DNA of 64,000 nucleotides, from NCBI RefSeq assembly GCF_024105655.1, contig NZ_JAAAMH010000012.1, positions 1 to 64,000 of the forward strand. Reading direction: 5' to 3'. Origin of the DNA: Aliihoeflea sp. 40Bstr573 (lineage in GTDB: Bacteria > Pseudomonadota > Alphaproteobacteria > Rhizobiales > Rhizobiaceae). The position numbers and the translations under genes were made by a program. Positions 30,902 through 39,609 of this stretch are shown here, piece by piece. The notes under the pieces were generated by a model. That model did not search any database, was not told where the DNA came from, and saw only the letters and a program-made list of their open reading frames with translations. How positions within the stretch are numbered: the stretch's first letter is position 1; each line of letters opens with the position of its first letter.

Positions 30902-31102
30902 ATGCGCGTCGATCTCTACAGCCTCGGTCCGGTCACGCTTCGGGAGAAGCCGGAGTTGCGCGTATCCGACGACTTCCCGGCGGACATGCCGGTGACGGAT
31001 GCCGAGTTGGATGTCGTGGAGGCTTTTTTGGGAGACCAATTGCGCGCCATTCTGGCCGAAGAGACTGAAAAACCTAAGAAAAGCAGGCAACGTGGTGACT
31101 GA
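30902..31102 (+). CDS. Small hypothetical protein before the recombinase, 66 aa
   Basis: An acidic, soluble protein (MRVDLYSLGPVTLREKPELR; VTDAELDVVEAFLGDQLRAI) with a basic tail. No family recognised. It sits 71 bases before the serine recombinase on the same strand and could be a recombination directionality factor, judged only by its size and place. Confidence 0.45.
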   Translation: MRVDLYSLGPVTLREKPELRVSDDFPADMPVTDAELDVVEAFLGDQLRAILAEETEKPKKSRQRGD

Positions 31103-31173
31103 GGACAGGAAATGGACTCAATCTTTTGCCATAATTGCGCTGAGCAAAGAAGAACCGTTCGGGGGTGATTGCG

Positions 31174-32832
31174 ATGGCTGGTCCGTTGACTGCGACTGTT
31201 GCCGGTGCCGAGAAAGAAGCGCCGCAGCGTGTGGCGCTCTATATGCGCGTATCGACAGGACGGCAGGCCGAGAGTGATCTTTCGATTCCTGATCAGCGCC
31301 ATCAGGCGGTAGCCTTCTGCAAGGCGCGGGGCTGGAACGTGGTGGCCGAGTTTGTCGATGCGGGTTTGTCCGGCACCGATGACAAGCGGCCTGAGTTGCA
31401 ACGCCTGCTCGATATCGCGACAGGCGGTGGCGCACCATTCGACGCCGTGGTGGTCCATTCCTTCAGCCGGTTCGCGCGCGACCACTTCGCGCTGGAATAC
31501 CATGTCCGGAAGCTGCGCAAGCACAATGTCCGGCTGGTTTCGATCACGCAGGACCTTGGCGATGATCCCATGAGCGTCATGGTCCGGCAGGTCTTTGCGC
31601 TGTTTGACGAGTACCAGTCCAAGGAAAACGCCAAGCACGTCCTGCGCGCCATGAAGGAGAATGCGCGGCAGGGGTTCTGGAACGGCGCGGCGGCGCCCTA
31701 TGGCTACGCTATCGTCGCCGCCGAACAGCGGGGCGCGAAGACCAAGAAGAAGCTCGCCATTGATCCGGTCGAATCCGAAGCCGTGCGGCTGATCTTCAAG
31801 CTCATCAGGGAAGGGGACGGCACGTCCGGCCCGATGGGCGTCAAGGCCGTAGCCACATGGCTTAACGATCATGGCTATCGGACCCGTCGCGGGGCGCGGT
31901 GGGGCATTGGCCCGCTGCACAAGCTCATTACCTGTACCACCTACAAGGGCGAGCATCGCTTCAACACGAAGGTCTGGAAGACCAGAGAGGCCAAGCCGGA
32001 ATCGGAACAAGTTGTGGTGCCGGTCGATCCGATCATCGATGCCAAGACATTCGACGCGGTGCAGGCGCAGCTCAAGGCCCGGAATCCGAAATCCACCGCG
32101 CCGCGTACTGTAACCGGGCCGATCCTGCTAACCGGGCTTGCGACCTGTGCGAGTTGCGGCGGGGGCATGACGCTGCGGACCGGCAAGTCGGGGCGTTATC
32201 GCTATTATGCCTGTGCGACGTGCGCCCAGAAGGGCAAGTCGGCCTGCAAGGGCCGCGCGATCCCCATGGACAAGCTCGACACGGTCGTCACCGATAGAAT
32301 TGCCGATCAGCTCCTGACGCCCCGCCACGTCGAAAAGCTGCTGACGGGTCTGATGGAACGCCAGACGGCGCGCGATGAAGATCATGCGCAGCGCCTGCGA
32401 GCGCTCAAGGACAAGCTGAACGATGCCGAGGAACGGTTGAAGCGCCTCTATCAGGCGATCGAAAGCGGGATTGCCGATCCGGGCGATCCTACGCTGAAAG
32501 ACCGGATTGCGGCGGTGAAAACGGAGCGTGACATTGCACAGATCGCCCATGATCGCGCCGTAGCGGAACTGCGGCCGGATGCCCGCATCACCGAGGACAA
32601 GATCGAGACCGCCGTTGCAGTCATGCGCGCCAATGTGCTGGACGGCGCGATTCCGTTCCGGCGTTCGTATCTGCGCGCGCTCATCGACAATGTGGAAGTC
32701 GATGATACGGAAATCCGCATTCACGGACGGACGTCGGTTCTTGAACGTCTTGTGATGGGGAAAGGGATGGCTCCGGCCGGAGTTCCCAGTTTTGTTCGTA
32801 AGTGGCGCGCCCGAAAGGATTCGAACCTCTGA
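31174..32832 (+). CDS. Large serine recombinase (island integrase)
   Basis: The 552-residue protein has a resolvase domain (ALYMRVSTGRQAESDLSIPD with the catalytic serine, then VVVHSFSRFARD), a recombinase domain with APYGYAI and LNDHGYRTRRGARW, a zinc ribbon (CASCGGGM...CATC) and a coiled coil. It should integrate and excise the island. Its last 30 bases overlap the 3' end of tRNA-Arg, which produces the C-terminus KWRARKDSNL. This places the attachment site inside the gene end. ATG at 31174; a GTG at 31165 is an alternative. Confidence 0.95.
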   Translation: MAGPLTATVAGAEKEAPQRVALYMRVSTGRQAESDLSIPDQRHQAVAFCKARGWNVVAEFVDAGLSGTDDKRPELQRLLDIATGGGAPFDAVVVHSFSRFARDHFALEYHVRKLRKHNVRLVSITQDLGDDPMSVMVRQVFALFDEYQSKENAKHVLRAMKENARQGFWNGAAAPYGYAIVAAEQRGAKTKKKLAIDPVESEAVRLIFKLIREGDGTSGPMGVKAVATWLNDHGYRTRRGARWGIGPLHKLITCTTYKGEHRFNTKVWKTREAKPESEQVVVPVDPIIDAKTFDAVQAQLKARNPKSTAPRTVTGPILLTGLATCASCGGGMTLRTGKSGRYRYYACATCAQKGKSACKGRAIPMDKLDTVVTDRIADQLLTPRHVEKLLTGLMERQTARDEDHAQRLRALKDKLNDAEERLKRLYQAIESGIADPGDPTLKDRIAAVKTERDIAQIAHDRAVAELRPDARITEDKIETAVAVMRANVLDGAIPFRRSYLRALIDNVEVDDTEIRIHGRTSVLERLVMGKGMAPAGVPSFVRKWRARKDSNL

Positions 32833-32879
32833 CCCCCAGATTCGTAGTCTGGTGCTCTATCCAGCTGAGCTACGGGCGC
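32803..32879 (-). tRNA. tRNA-Arg (anticodon ACG)
   Basis: The minus strand folds into a cloverleaf. The acceptor arms are GCGCCCG/CGGGCGC with discriminator G and encoded CCA. D-loop AGCTCAGCTGGATAGAGC, anticodon stem CCAGA/TCTGG with loop CTACGAA (anticodon ACG), and T-arm AGAGG-TTCGAAT-CCTTT complete it. Length 77. The island recombinase ends inside its 3' part, so the tRNA is the integration site and remains intact. Confidence 0.97.
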
Positions 32880-33037
32880 GCAGCGATCGTGGCGATCGCG
32901 GTGCCGGCGGACCGGCACGTGAAGTGGCCGTTACCTAGCCATTGAGCCGTCGAAAAGCAAGCGTCGTTTCCAGAAAAAAGCGAAGCCCCGCATTCCGTTT
33001 GGGCAGGCGGCGGCGGGCTGGCGCGCGGGTTCGGCGA

Positions 33038-34525
33038 TCAGGCCGGGCGGCGAATTGACTTGCGCGCCTCGTCGAGTGCGATCGGCTGGTCGGGGATGCA
33101 GATTTCGAAGATCGTGCGGCCGCCGCGCGTCTCGATCAGCTCGAGCGTGCCGGCATGGGCGCGCACGAGTTCGTGCGCGATGGCGAGGCCGAGACCGGTT
33201 CCACCGCTGCGCGCCGCGCCGCGGAAGGCGGCGAAGAGATTTTCGCGCGCCCGCTTGGGCAGGCCCGGTCCGGTGTCCTCGATGGTGATCTTGGAGACGG
33301 TTCCTTCGCGTCCGGCGCCGATGGTCAGCCGCTTGACGATCGCGGTCTCGGTGTCGGTCTGCATCGCCTGGACGGCGTTGCGGGCAAGATTGGCAAGGAC
33401 CCGGAAGAGGTGGTCCGCGTCCGCCTCGACTTCGAGCGAGGGATCGACCGCGTTGACGAATTCGATGTCGCCCTCGGTTTGAAGGCCGAGGATTTCGCCG
33501 ACATCGTCGACCATCTGCGCGAGCCGCAACTTGCGGCGCGAGGGCGGCGCCTCCTGCGTGCGGCCATAGGCGAGCACGCCTTCCGAATAGGAAACCGCCC
33601 GGTCCAGCGTGCGCACAAGCTTCGGCACGAAGGACTGGACGGTCGGATTGTCGATGAGGCGCAGTCGGTCGGACATCAGCTGCGCCGCCGCCAGCATGTT
33701 GCGCATATCGTGATTGATCTTGGAGACGGCGAGGCCGAGCTCGGCCAGATGCCGCTGCTCGCCGAGCGTGCGCTGCAATTCGCCCTGCATGGATGCCAGT
33801 TCGTGCTGCGCGATGCCGATCTCGTCGGAACGCCGACCGGGCCGGATCACGCGCCCCGGGTCGTCGGGCGCGGCGGAAAAGGCGAGCATGGAATGCGTCA
33901 TGCGCCGGATGGGGCGGATCATCATGCGGTTGATCGCCCAGAAGACGAGGCCAGCGGTGATGACCGAGATAATGAGCGACAAGATTGCGACGTTGCGTGC
34001 ATAGATCATCATCGCCTTTCGCAGGCCCTTGTCTGGAATGATGAGCTCGAATTCCTTCGCGCTGTCGCCGACCGGGCCAAAGACGCGCAGCATGCGGTCG
34101 CCACCCCACAGCGCCGTCGAGAGGGCGCCGCGCACGGCGGCAAGCGGCGAGGTGGCCGCGAGCGCGATGTGCTCGTCGACCTGCGGCGGCATTTCGGCCG
34201 CGACGAGAAGCTGCGACATGCCCTCATCACGCACCGCGACGGCCTTCGCGCCGAGCGATGCCAGCACCTCGTCCTGCGTCGCGCGCGAAAGGGTGGAGGT
34301 GTCTTCGTCGACGAGAACCGTGGCGACGGCGGCCGCTGTGCTCAGTCTTTCTTCCAGCCAGCGCAGGCGAAAATTGGCGATGGATGGAATGAAGATCAGC
34401 ACTTCCGCGATGAGCACGAAGAGCATGGTGAGGACGAGCAGTTTCGTCGACAGGCCGCGCCCGAGCGCGACGCTTGCGCGCTTGTCGAGCGTCTTGGAGT
34501 TGCCGTCTGCTTCGCTGTCCCTCAC
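33038..34525 (-). CDS. Sensor histidine kinase
   Basis: The 495-residue membrane protein has a first helix at about residues 29-50 (LLVLTMLFVLIAEVLIFIP), a periplasmic part, and a second helix at about 178-200 (VAILSLIISVITAGLVFWAI). A HAMP-like segment (RPIRRMTHSM) and an H-box (SKINHDMRNML) follow. The ATPase domain carries NLARNAVQAM, DTGPGLP and GGTGLGLAIAHELV. No response regulator adjoins it. It follows a flavoprotein disulfide reductase gene by 18 bases in the same direction, so it is probably part of that operon; signal unknown. Confidence 0.9.
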   Translation of the reverse strand: MRDSEADGNSKTLDKRASVALGRGLSTKLLVLTMLFVLIAEVLIFIPSIANFRLRWLEERLSTAAAVATVLVDEDTSTLSRATQDEVLASLGAKAVAVRDEGMSQLLVAAEMPPQVDEHIALAATSPLAAVRGALSTALWGGDRMLRVFGPVGDSAKEFELIIPDKGLRKAMMIYARNVAILSLIISVITAGLVFWAINRMMIRPIRRMTHSMLAFSAAPDDPGRVIRPGRRSDEIGIAQHELASMQGELQRTLGEQRHLAELGLAVSKINHDMRNMLAAAQLMSDRLRLIDNPTVQSFVPKLVRTLDRAVSYSEGVLAYGRTQEAPPSRRKLRLAQMVDDVGEILGLQTEGDIEFVNAVDPSLEVEADADHLFRVLANLARNAVQAMQTDTETAIVKRLTIGAGREGTVSKITIEDTGPGLPKRARENLFAAFRGAARSGGTGLGLAIAHELVRAHAGTLELIETRGGRTIFEICIPDQPIALDEARKSIRRPA

Positions 34526-34543
34526 GCCGCGTCTCCTTGACCC

Positions 34544-35971
34544 TTAGCCAAACACCCGAAGGAGGCGGACGATTCGCCGGATCAGGGGCTTGCGGGCCAT
34601 TTCTCCAAAATAGGACACGGCGGCGCGTTTGCCAATTTCTCCAACGGTCGGATAGGGCGAGACGAAGCCGGTGAGGTCGCGCAGGCGCACCTTCTGCGAC
34701 AGCGCCAGCGACCAGAAATTGCCCATCTCGGATGCGCCTTTCGCGAGGATCGAGACGCCGACGACGCGCCCGCGCCGGTCCGCCATCAGCTTAATGAGGC
34801 CCTTCGTCTCGCGTTCGGCTTGGGCGCGGTCGTTTTCGTGGACAGGCCAGGTGAGTGTGCGGACGTTCCCATGCGCTTCCCGTGCTTGGCCTTCCGTCAG
34901 GCCGATCTGGACCAACTCGGGATCGAGGAACGTTGCGCGCGGCAGCGCCGAATAGTCGACCTTCCCCGGCAGACGAAACAGGAGCGCACGGATCACGATG
35001 CCGGCATGGTAATTCGCGACATGGGTGAATTGCGGCCCGCCGGCGACGTCGCCGATCGCATAGATGCGCCGGTTCGAACTGCGCAGGCCCGAATCGACGG
35101 CGACGCCCTTCTTGTCGAAGCGCATCTTCGCGGCATCGAGGCTGAGCGAGGCGATGTTCGGCGCCCGGCCGGTGGCGACCAGAAGATGCGAGCCCTCGAT
35201 CGCGATCTCTTCGCCGCTTGCAGGCTTGGCGAAGAGCCGCAGACCCGATTCGGTACGCTCCACCCGTGTGACGGAATGGTGATCGTGAAGCGCGATGCCC
35301 TCCTCGCGCAGCGTGTCGAGCGCGATGGCGGCAAGCTGCGGGTCCTCCCGCGAGAGACAGGCCTGCGCCTCGACGACCGAGACGCGCGCGCCGAGACGGC
35401 GATGCGCCTGGGCGAGTTCGAGCCCGATCGGACCGCCGCCGATGATAACCAGATGCTCGGGCCGCTCCGCGAGGTCGAAGATGGTTTCGTTGGTCAGCGC
35501 TTCGACCGTGTTGATGCCCGGGATTGGCGGGATGACAGGCGAGGAGCCGGTCGCGATGACAAAGCGCCGGGCCGTGATGAGGGTTTCGCCCGCTGCCAGC
35601 GTTCGCTCATCGACGAACCGGCCCTCCGCCTGAACGATCGTGACACCGAGCCCTTTGAAGCGCTCGACGGAATCGTTGGGTGCGATGGCGTCGATCACGG
35701 CGCGGACATGGGCGTGAACTGCCGAAAAATCGATCGCAGGTTCGACCGCGCCGATGCCGAAGGTCGAGGCGGTGCGCATGGCGTGAGCGCGCTTTCCTGC
35801 GGCGATCATCGACTTAGACGGCACGCAGCCATAGTTGAGGCAATCGCCGCCCATCCTCCCGCGCTCGACCAGCACCACCTCGACACCGAAGGCAGCGGCC
35901 GCTGCCGCGACCGACAGGCCGCCGGACCCGGCGCCGATGATGCAAATATCGGGCGAAAGATGTTTCGGCAT
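34544..35971 (-). CDS. Pyridine nucleotide-disulfide oxidoreductase (mercuric reductase-like)
   Basis: The 475-residue FAD enzyme has the N-terminal Rossmann GAGSGG, the redox pair in GGDCLNYGCVPSK, a second nucleotide site (VIIGGGPIGLELA) and YAIGDVAGG. The usual C-terminal H-P-T/S-x-x-E active motif of this class is replaced by S-P-Y-P-T-V-G-E, so the catalytic base may differ. Genes of this type next to a TVP38/TMEM64 protein are a recurrent pair in proteobacteria. Substrate unknown; MerA-type metal binding cysteines at the very end are absent. Confidence 0.88.
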   Translation of the reverse strand: MPKHLSPDICIIGAGSGGLSVAAAAAAFGVEVVLVERGRMGGDCLNYGCVPSKSMIAAGKRAHAMRTASTFGIGAVEPAIDFSAVHAHVRAVIDAIAPNDSVERFKGLGVTIVQAEGRFVDERTLAAGETLITARRFVIATGSSPVIPPIPGINTVEALTNETIFDLAERPEHLVIIGGGPIGLELAQAHRRLGARVSVVEAQACLSREDPQLAAIALDTLREEGIALHDHHSVTRVERTESGLRLFAKPASGEEIAIEGSHLLVATGRAPNIASLSLDAAKMRFDKKGVAVDSGLRSSNRRIYAIGDVAGGPQFTHVANYHAGIVIRALLFRLPGKVDYSALPRATFLDPELVQIGLTEGQAREAHGNVRTLTWPVHENDRAQAERETKGLIKLMADRRGRVVGVSILAKGASEMGNFWSLALSQKVRLRDLTGFVSPYPTVGEIGKRAAVSYFGEMARKPLIRRIVRLLRVFG

Positions 35972-35981
35972 GGGCGTCCGT

Positions 35982-36731
35982 TCAGTCGGCAGCGGACCCC
36001 TTTGCAGCGGTCCTGCGGGTCCAGTAGGTTTTCACCAGCATGGCCGAAATGGCCAGCAGGGCCAAGCCTGCCAGAGCCAGGGTAATCTGCGGGGTCACGA
36101 TGTCGGAAAGGGTCGGCGTTTCGCCCGCTTCGTTGGCCGCGGTGAGTACGCTGTCGACGCCGGCGCCGAGATAGGCGAGGACGAACGTGCCGGGCAGAAT
36201 GCCGAGAAAGGTCGTCGCGACATAAGTCGACAGGCGCACCTTGAAGAGGGCAGGGGCGACATTGACGACGAAGAAGGGCAGGACCGGGGTCATGCGCAGG
36301 ACAAGCAGATAGCCAAAGGCATTGTCCTCGAAACCCTTCGACAGCGCCGCGGCACGGCCCCGCACGCGGCTGCGAAGCGCATCGCCAAGCGCGGAGCGGG
36401 CGGCAAGGAAAATCAGCGTCGCGCCGATCGTGGCCGAGACGGCGACGACCGCGCCCGCTACTGCCCAGCCAAACAGGAAGCCGCCGAAGACGGTCAGCGC
36501 TCCGGCTGCAGGAAAGGCAAAGGCCGTCGCCACCATGTAGAGAAGGCCGAACAGCAAAGGGGCGAGAACGCCGTAGGAAGCGGCGTAGGCCTGCAACTCA
36601 TCCTTGCGCGCAGCAAGTTTGCCAAGGCTCAGATGTTCGTGCCAGCCGAGCGCGTAGCCGATCGCGAGGCCCCCGGCGATGATCGCCAGCGGGATGAAGC
36701 GCCAGATGGATCGTGACCGGCCGGCGGCCAT
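35982..36731 (-). CDS. TVP38/TMEM64 family membrane protein
   Basis: This integral membrane protein of about 249 residues has several hydrophobic segments (IPLAIIAGGLAIGYALG, VLAPLLFGLLYMVATAFAFP) and the SNARE-associated Golgi domain pattern F-P-A-A-G-A-L-T-V-F-G-G-F-L-F-G. A second re-entrant motif is present (LPGTFVLAYLGAG). The ATG at 36729-36731 with AAGGA upstream is chosen; the frame extends to 36833. It begins the operon with the flavoprotein (10-base gap) and the kinase. Family members are lipid scramblase- or DedA-like, but the exact role is open. Confidence 0.88.
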   Translation of the reverse strand: MAAGRSRSIWRFIPLAIIAGGLAIGYALGWHEHLSLGKLAARKDELQAYAASYGVLAPLLFGLLYMVATAFAFPAAGALTVFGGFLFGWAVAGAVVAVSATIGATLIFLAARSALGDALRSRVRGRAAALSKGFEDNAFGYLLVLRMTPVLPFFVVNVAPALFKVRLSTYVATTFLGILPGTFVLAYLGAGVDSVLTAANEAGETPTLSDIVTPQITLALAGLALLAISAMLVKTYWTRRTAAKGSAAD

Positions 36732-37123
36732 GGCGTGGTCCTTTGTCCGCTCGCGCGGGTTCGATGCCACGGCGCGAAGAGAAGGTCGCGGCATGTCGTT
36801 CATGGCTTTGGCATCGGCGAGTTTGGCTGGCAAGGACTGCTCCTGCGGTTGACGCAGTTACACATGGCCCATGCACGGGGCGCCAGCAATGGCGCACGGC
36901 GGGTCTCAAGCTCTATTGACGTGGGCCGGGGCGCGCCTCACCCCGCCGTGACCGTCGCGCCATCGCCGCTCCGGCTTTGATTGACTCGGCGCTGCGTTCT
37001 TTCTATAAGCCGCGCACGCTCGGGCCCCGGTTCTGGCGCGACTTATGTTGCCCATGGCCGGCCGAAGCTCCTCGTCCGATGAGACAGCTACCAAGAAGGG
37101 CCGCACGCCGCGGTATTAAATAA
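36732..37123. other. Intergenic region upstream of rpmH
   Basis: This holds the divergent control regions of the TVP38 operon and of rpmH. No gene is supported. The only clear signal is the rpmH promoter at 36981-37009. Confidence 0.6.
36981..37009 (+). promoter_or_regulatory. Sigma-70 type promoter of rpmH-rnpA-yidC
   Basis: TTGACT (36981-36986) and TATAAG (37004-37009) are separated by 17 bases and lie 115 bases before rpmH. This is the best housekeeping promoter in the window and is where the ribosomal protein promoter is expected. Confidence 0.75.
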
Positions 37124-37258
37124 ATGAAGCGTACTTACCAGCCGTCCAAACTCGTCCGCAAGCGCCGCCATGGTTTTCGCGCGCGCATGGCCACCAAGGG
37201 TGGTCAGAAGGTCATCGCTGCACGCCGCGCCCGCGGCCGCAAGCGCTTGTCCGCATAA
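37124..37258 (+). CDS. rpmH: Large ribosomal subunit protein bL34
   Basis: The 44-residue basic protein is unmistakable bL34: [20 protein letters not shown] then MATKGG and [12 protein letters not shown]. It is a core component of the 50S subunit. It starts with ATG at 37124 and is followed by rnpA, the conserved bacterial order. Confidence 0.98.
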   Translation: MKRTYQPSKLVRKRRHGFRARMATKGGQKVIAARRARGRKRLSA

Positions 37259-37292
37259 TTTTCGCGAAGCCGGATGCCGAAGGGCAAAGGGG

Positions 37293-37631
37293 TTGACCGA
37301 CCGGCCGCAGAAGAATGCACCGGCGCGCTTGAAGAAGCGCGCCCAGTTTCTGGCCGTTCGCCGGGGCGAGAAGCGCCGGGGGCGGCTTTTTCTGTTGGAG
37401 GCGCTGCGGCGTGACGACGCGGGCGAACCGCGCGTCGGCTTCACTGTCACCAAGAAAGTCGGCAATGCGGTGGTTCGCAATCGCATCCGCCGTCGCCTGA
37501 AAGAAGCCGTTCGCGTCCAGGCGGCGCGTGACATGGCGCCCGGCACCGACTATGTGATCGTCGGCCGCCGCGAACTGCTCAAGACGCCGTTCGACGAATT
37601 GAAGGCAGAGCTCTCCCGCCGATTTCGCTGA
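37293..37631 (+). CDS. rnpA: Ribonuclease P protein component
   Basis: The 112-residue basic protein has the RnpA core: R-L-K-K-R-A-Q-F, then [26 protein letters not shown], split here only for description. The R-N-R-x-x-R-R-x-x-K-E motif binds P RNA. A TTG at 37293 with AAAGGGG upstream gives a normal length; no ATG is available between the stop upstream and the conserved core. It matures the 5' ends of tRNA with RnpB RNA. Confidence 0.93.
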   Translation: MTDRPQKNAPARLKKRAQFLAVRRGEKRRGRLFLLEALRRDDAGEPRVGFTVTKKVGNAVVRNRIRRRLKEAVRVQAARDMAPGTDYVIVGRRELLKTPFDELKAELSRRFR

Positions 37632-37651
37632 GCGGGGATAGGGATTCCTTG

Positions 37652-39478
37652 ATGGAAAACAACCGCAACTTCTTCATCACGATCGCGCTTTCCGTCGTGA
37701 TCCTGACGCTCTGGCAGGTGTTCTACATGAACCCCCGCATCGAGGCGCAGCGCGAGGCCGCCGAGATCCAGGCGCAGCAACAGCAGGCGACGACCCCTCA
37801 GGGCCAGTCAGCCGGCGGTGTAGCCGGTGGTGGAGACGTTCCGGCGGCGCCGGGCACGGCGGCCGAGGTTCCCGGCAGCGGGACGGCAGGCGCCGCTCCC
37901 CAGACGCGCGAGGCCGCGATCGCCGGAACCAACCGCATCGCGATCGACACGCCACGTCTTTCGGGCTCGATCAATCTGACCGGCGCGCGCCTCGACGACC
38001 TTCTCCTCAAGGATTACCGCGTCACCGTCGAGCCGAATTCGCCCAATATTTCGCTGTTGAATCCGTCGCCCCTCGCTGACGGCTATTATGCCGAGACAGG
38101 CTATGTCGCGCAGGGCAACGCCGGCGCGGTTCCCGGACCGCAGACGGTCTGGAGCGTCGAGGGCAATCCGCAACTGACGCAGGACAGCCCCGTCACGCTG
38201 ACCTACACCAACGATGCCGGCCTGACCTTCGAGCGCACCATATCGGTCGACGCGGACTACATGTTCACGTTCTCCGACAGCGTGACGAATTCCGGCGGCG
38301 AGCCGGTCGAATTGATGAATTATGGCCGCATCACGCGCGTCGGCACGCCGCAGATCGCGGGCATCTTCGTCCTGCACGAAGGCCTCATCGGCGTTACCGG
38401 CGAGGAAGGCCTGCAGGAAATCGACTATTCGACGCTTGCCGAGGATCGACAGATCACGCCCGGCAAGAGCAACGATGGCTGGCTCGGCATCACCGACAAG
38501 TACTGGGCCGTGGCGATGGTGCCGTCCACCGGCCAGGCGTTCCAGCCGCGCTATTCCTATTTCGAGGACGGGCGCGTGCGCTATCAGGCGGATTATCTGT
38601 CCGACGCGGTCGCGATTGCCCCCGGCCAGTCGGCCGATATCGAGACCCGCGTCTTCGCCGGCGCCAAGGTCGTCGACGTCATCGACGGCTATCAGGACGA
38701 GCACGGCATCCGCCAGTTCGAGCTCCTGATCGACTGGGGCTGGTTCTATTTCATCACCAAGCCGATGTTCTTCGTCATCGACTGGTTCTTCCGCCTGTTC
38801 GGGAATTTCGGCGTCGCGATCCTCGCCACGACCGTTCTCGTCAAGCTCATCTTCTTCCCCCTCGCCAACAAGTCCTACGTGTCGATGGCGAACATGAAGA
38901 AGGTGCAGCCCAAGCTGATGGAAATCCGCGAAAAATATGCGGACGACCGGATGAAGCAGCAGCAGGAGATGATGGAGCTCTATAAGAAGGAGAAGATCAA
39001 TCCGATCGCCGGCTGCTGGCCGATCCTTCTGCAGATTCCGGTGTTCTTCGCGCTCTACAAGGTGATCTACGTCACCATCGAAATGCGTCATGCGCCGTTC
39101 TTCGGTTGGATCGAGGACCTGTCGGCCCCGGACCCGACCTCGCTGTTTAACCTGTTCGGCCTTTTGCCTTACGATGTTCCATCCTTCCTGATGATCGGCG
39201 TCTGGCCGTTGATCATGGGCATCACCATGTTCCTGCAGATGCGCATGAACCCGACCCCGCCCGATCCGACGCAGGCGATGATCTTCAACTGGATGCCAGT
39301 GGTCTTCACCTTCATGCTGGCGACCTTCCCGGCGGGTCTGGTCATCTACTGGGCCTGGAACAACACGCTTTCGGTTCTCCAGCAGGGGCTGATCATGAAG
39401 CGCCAGGGCGCAAAGATCGAGCTTTGGGACAATCTGAAGGGCTTGTTCCGGAGGAAATCGAAAGAGCCTGCCGAATAA
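37652..39478 (+). CDS. yidC: Membrane protein insertase YidC
   Basis: The 608-residue protein has a first membrane helix (NFFITIALSVVILTLWQVFY), a large periplasmic beta domain (residues about 60-350) and the conserved five-helix insertase core. That core includes FFPLANKSYVSMANMKKVQP, INPIAGCWPILLQIPVFFAL, then the F-N-W-M-P-V-V-F-T-F-M-L segment and WAWNNTLSVLQQGLI. It inserts proteins into the inner membrane, alone or with SecYEG. It begins 20 bases after rnpA and ends before a strong terminator. Confidence 0.98.
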   Translation: MENNRNFFITIALSVVILTLWQVFYMNPRIEAQREAAEIQAQQQQATTPQGQSAGGVAGGGDVPAAPGTAAEVPGSGTAGAAPQTREAAIAGTNRIAIDTPRLSGSINLTGARLDDLLLKDYRVTVEPNSPNISLLNPSPLADGYYAETGYVAQGNAGAVPGPQTVWSVEGNPQLTQDSPVTLTYTNDAGLTFERTISVDADYMFTFSDSVTNSGGEPVELMNYGRITRVGTPQIAGIFVLHEGLIGVTGEEGLQEIDYSTLAEDRQITPGKSNDGWLGITDKYWAVAMVPSTGQAFQPRYSYFEDGRVRYQADYLSDAVAIAPGQSADIETRVFAGAKVVDVIDGYQDEHGIRQFELLIDWGWFYFITKPMFFVIDWFFRLFGNFGVAILATTVLVKLIFFPLANKSYVSMANMKKVQPKLMEIREKYADDRMKQQQEMMELYKKEKINPIAGCWPILLQIPVFFALYKVIYVTIEMRHAPFFGWIEDLSAPDPTSLFNLFGLLPYDVPSFLMIGVWPLIMGITMFLQMRMNPTPPDPTQAMIFNWMPVVFTFMLATFPAGLVIYWAWNNTLSVLQQGLIMKRQGAKIELWDNLKGLFRRKSKEPAE

Positions 39479-39493
39479 TCCGGCACCGCTTCG

Positions 39494-39522
39494 AAAAGCC
39501 CCGCTTCGTGCGGGGCTTTTTC
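39494..39522 (+). terminator. Intrinsic terminator after yidC
   Basis: AAAAGCCCCGC and GCGGGGCTTTT flank a TTCGT loop and continue into T-rich sequence. The stem is perfect over 11 bp. Confidence 0.92.
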
Positions 39523-39609
39523 GTTGTCACGCTTCGGTGATGGCCGAAACCGGCGACGTCGCGATGCCGTACCTTGGGTGTCGACTACAACGCTTTTGGG
39601 AGAGGCAAG

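Larger units (their letters stand above)
6098..32832. mobile_element. Integrative and mobilizable island in tRNA-Arg (left end approximate)
   Basis: The right end is fixed by a large serine recombinase overlapping tRNA-Arg. Inside are relaxase, MobC-like protein, VirD4-type coupling protein, ParA, ArdC, toxin-antitoxin genes and restriction-type genes. No VirB/Tra channel genes are present, so self-transfer is unlikely. The left end is set at the att-like repeat at 6098 only as the best candidate; 3197 or 16358 are alternatives. Confidence 0.7.

Noticed and set aside
32931-34109. 392-codon minus-strand frame overlapping the kinase
   Set aside because: Same strand but wrong frame; arginine/alanine-rich nonsense composition.
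33155-34540. 461-codon plus-strand frame opposite the histidine kinase
   Set aside because: Antisense artefact; the kinase motifs on the minus strand are complete.
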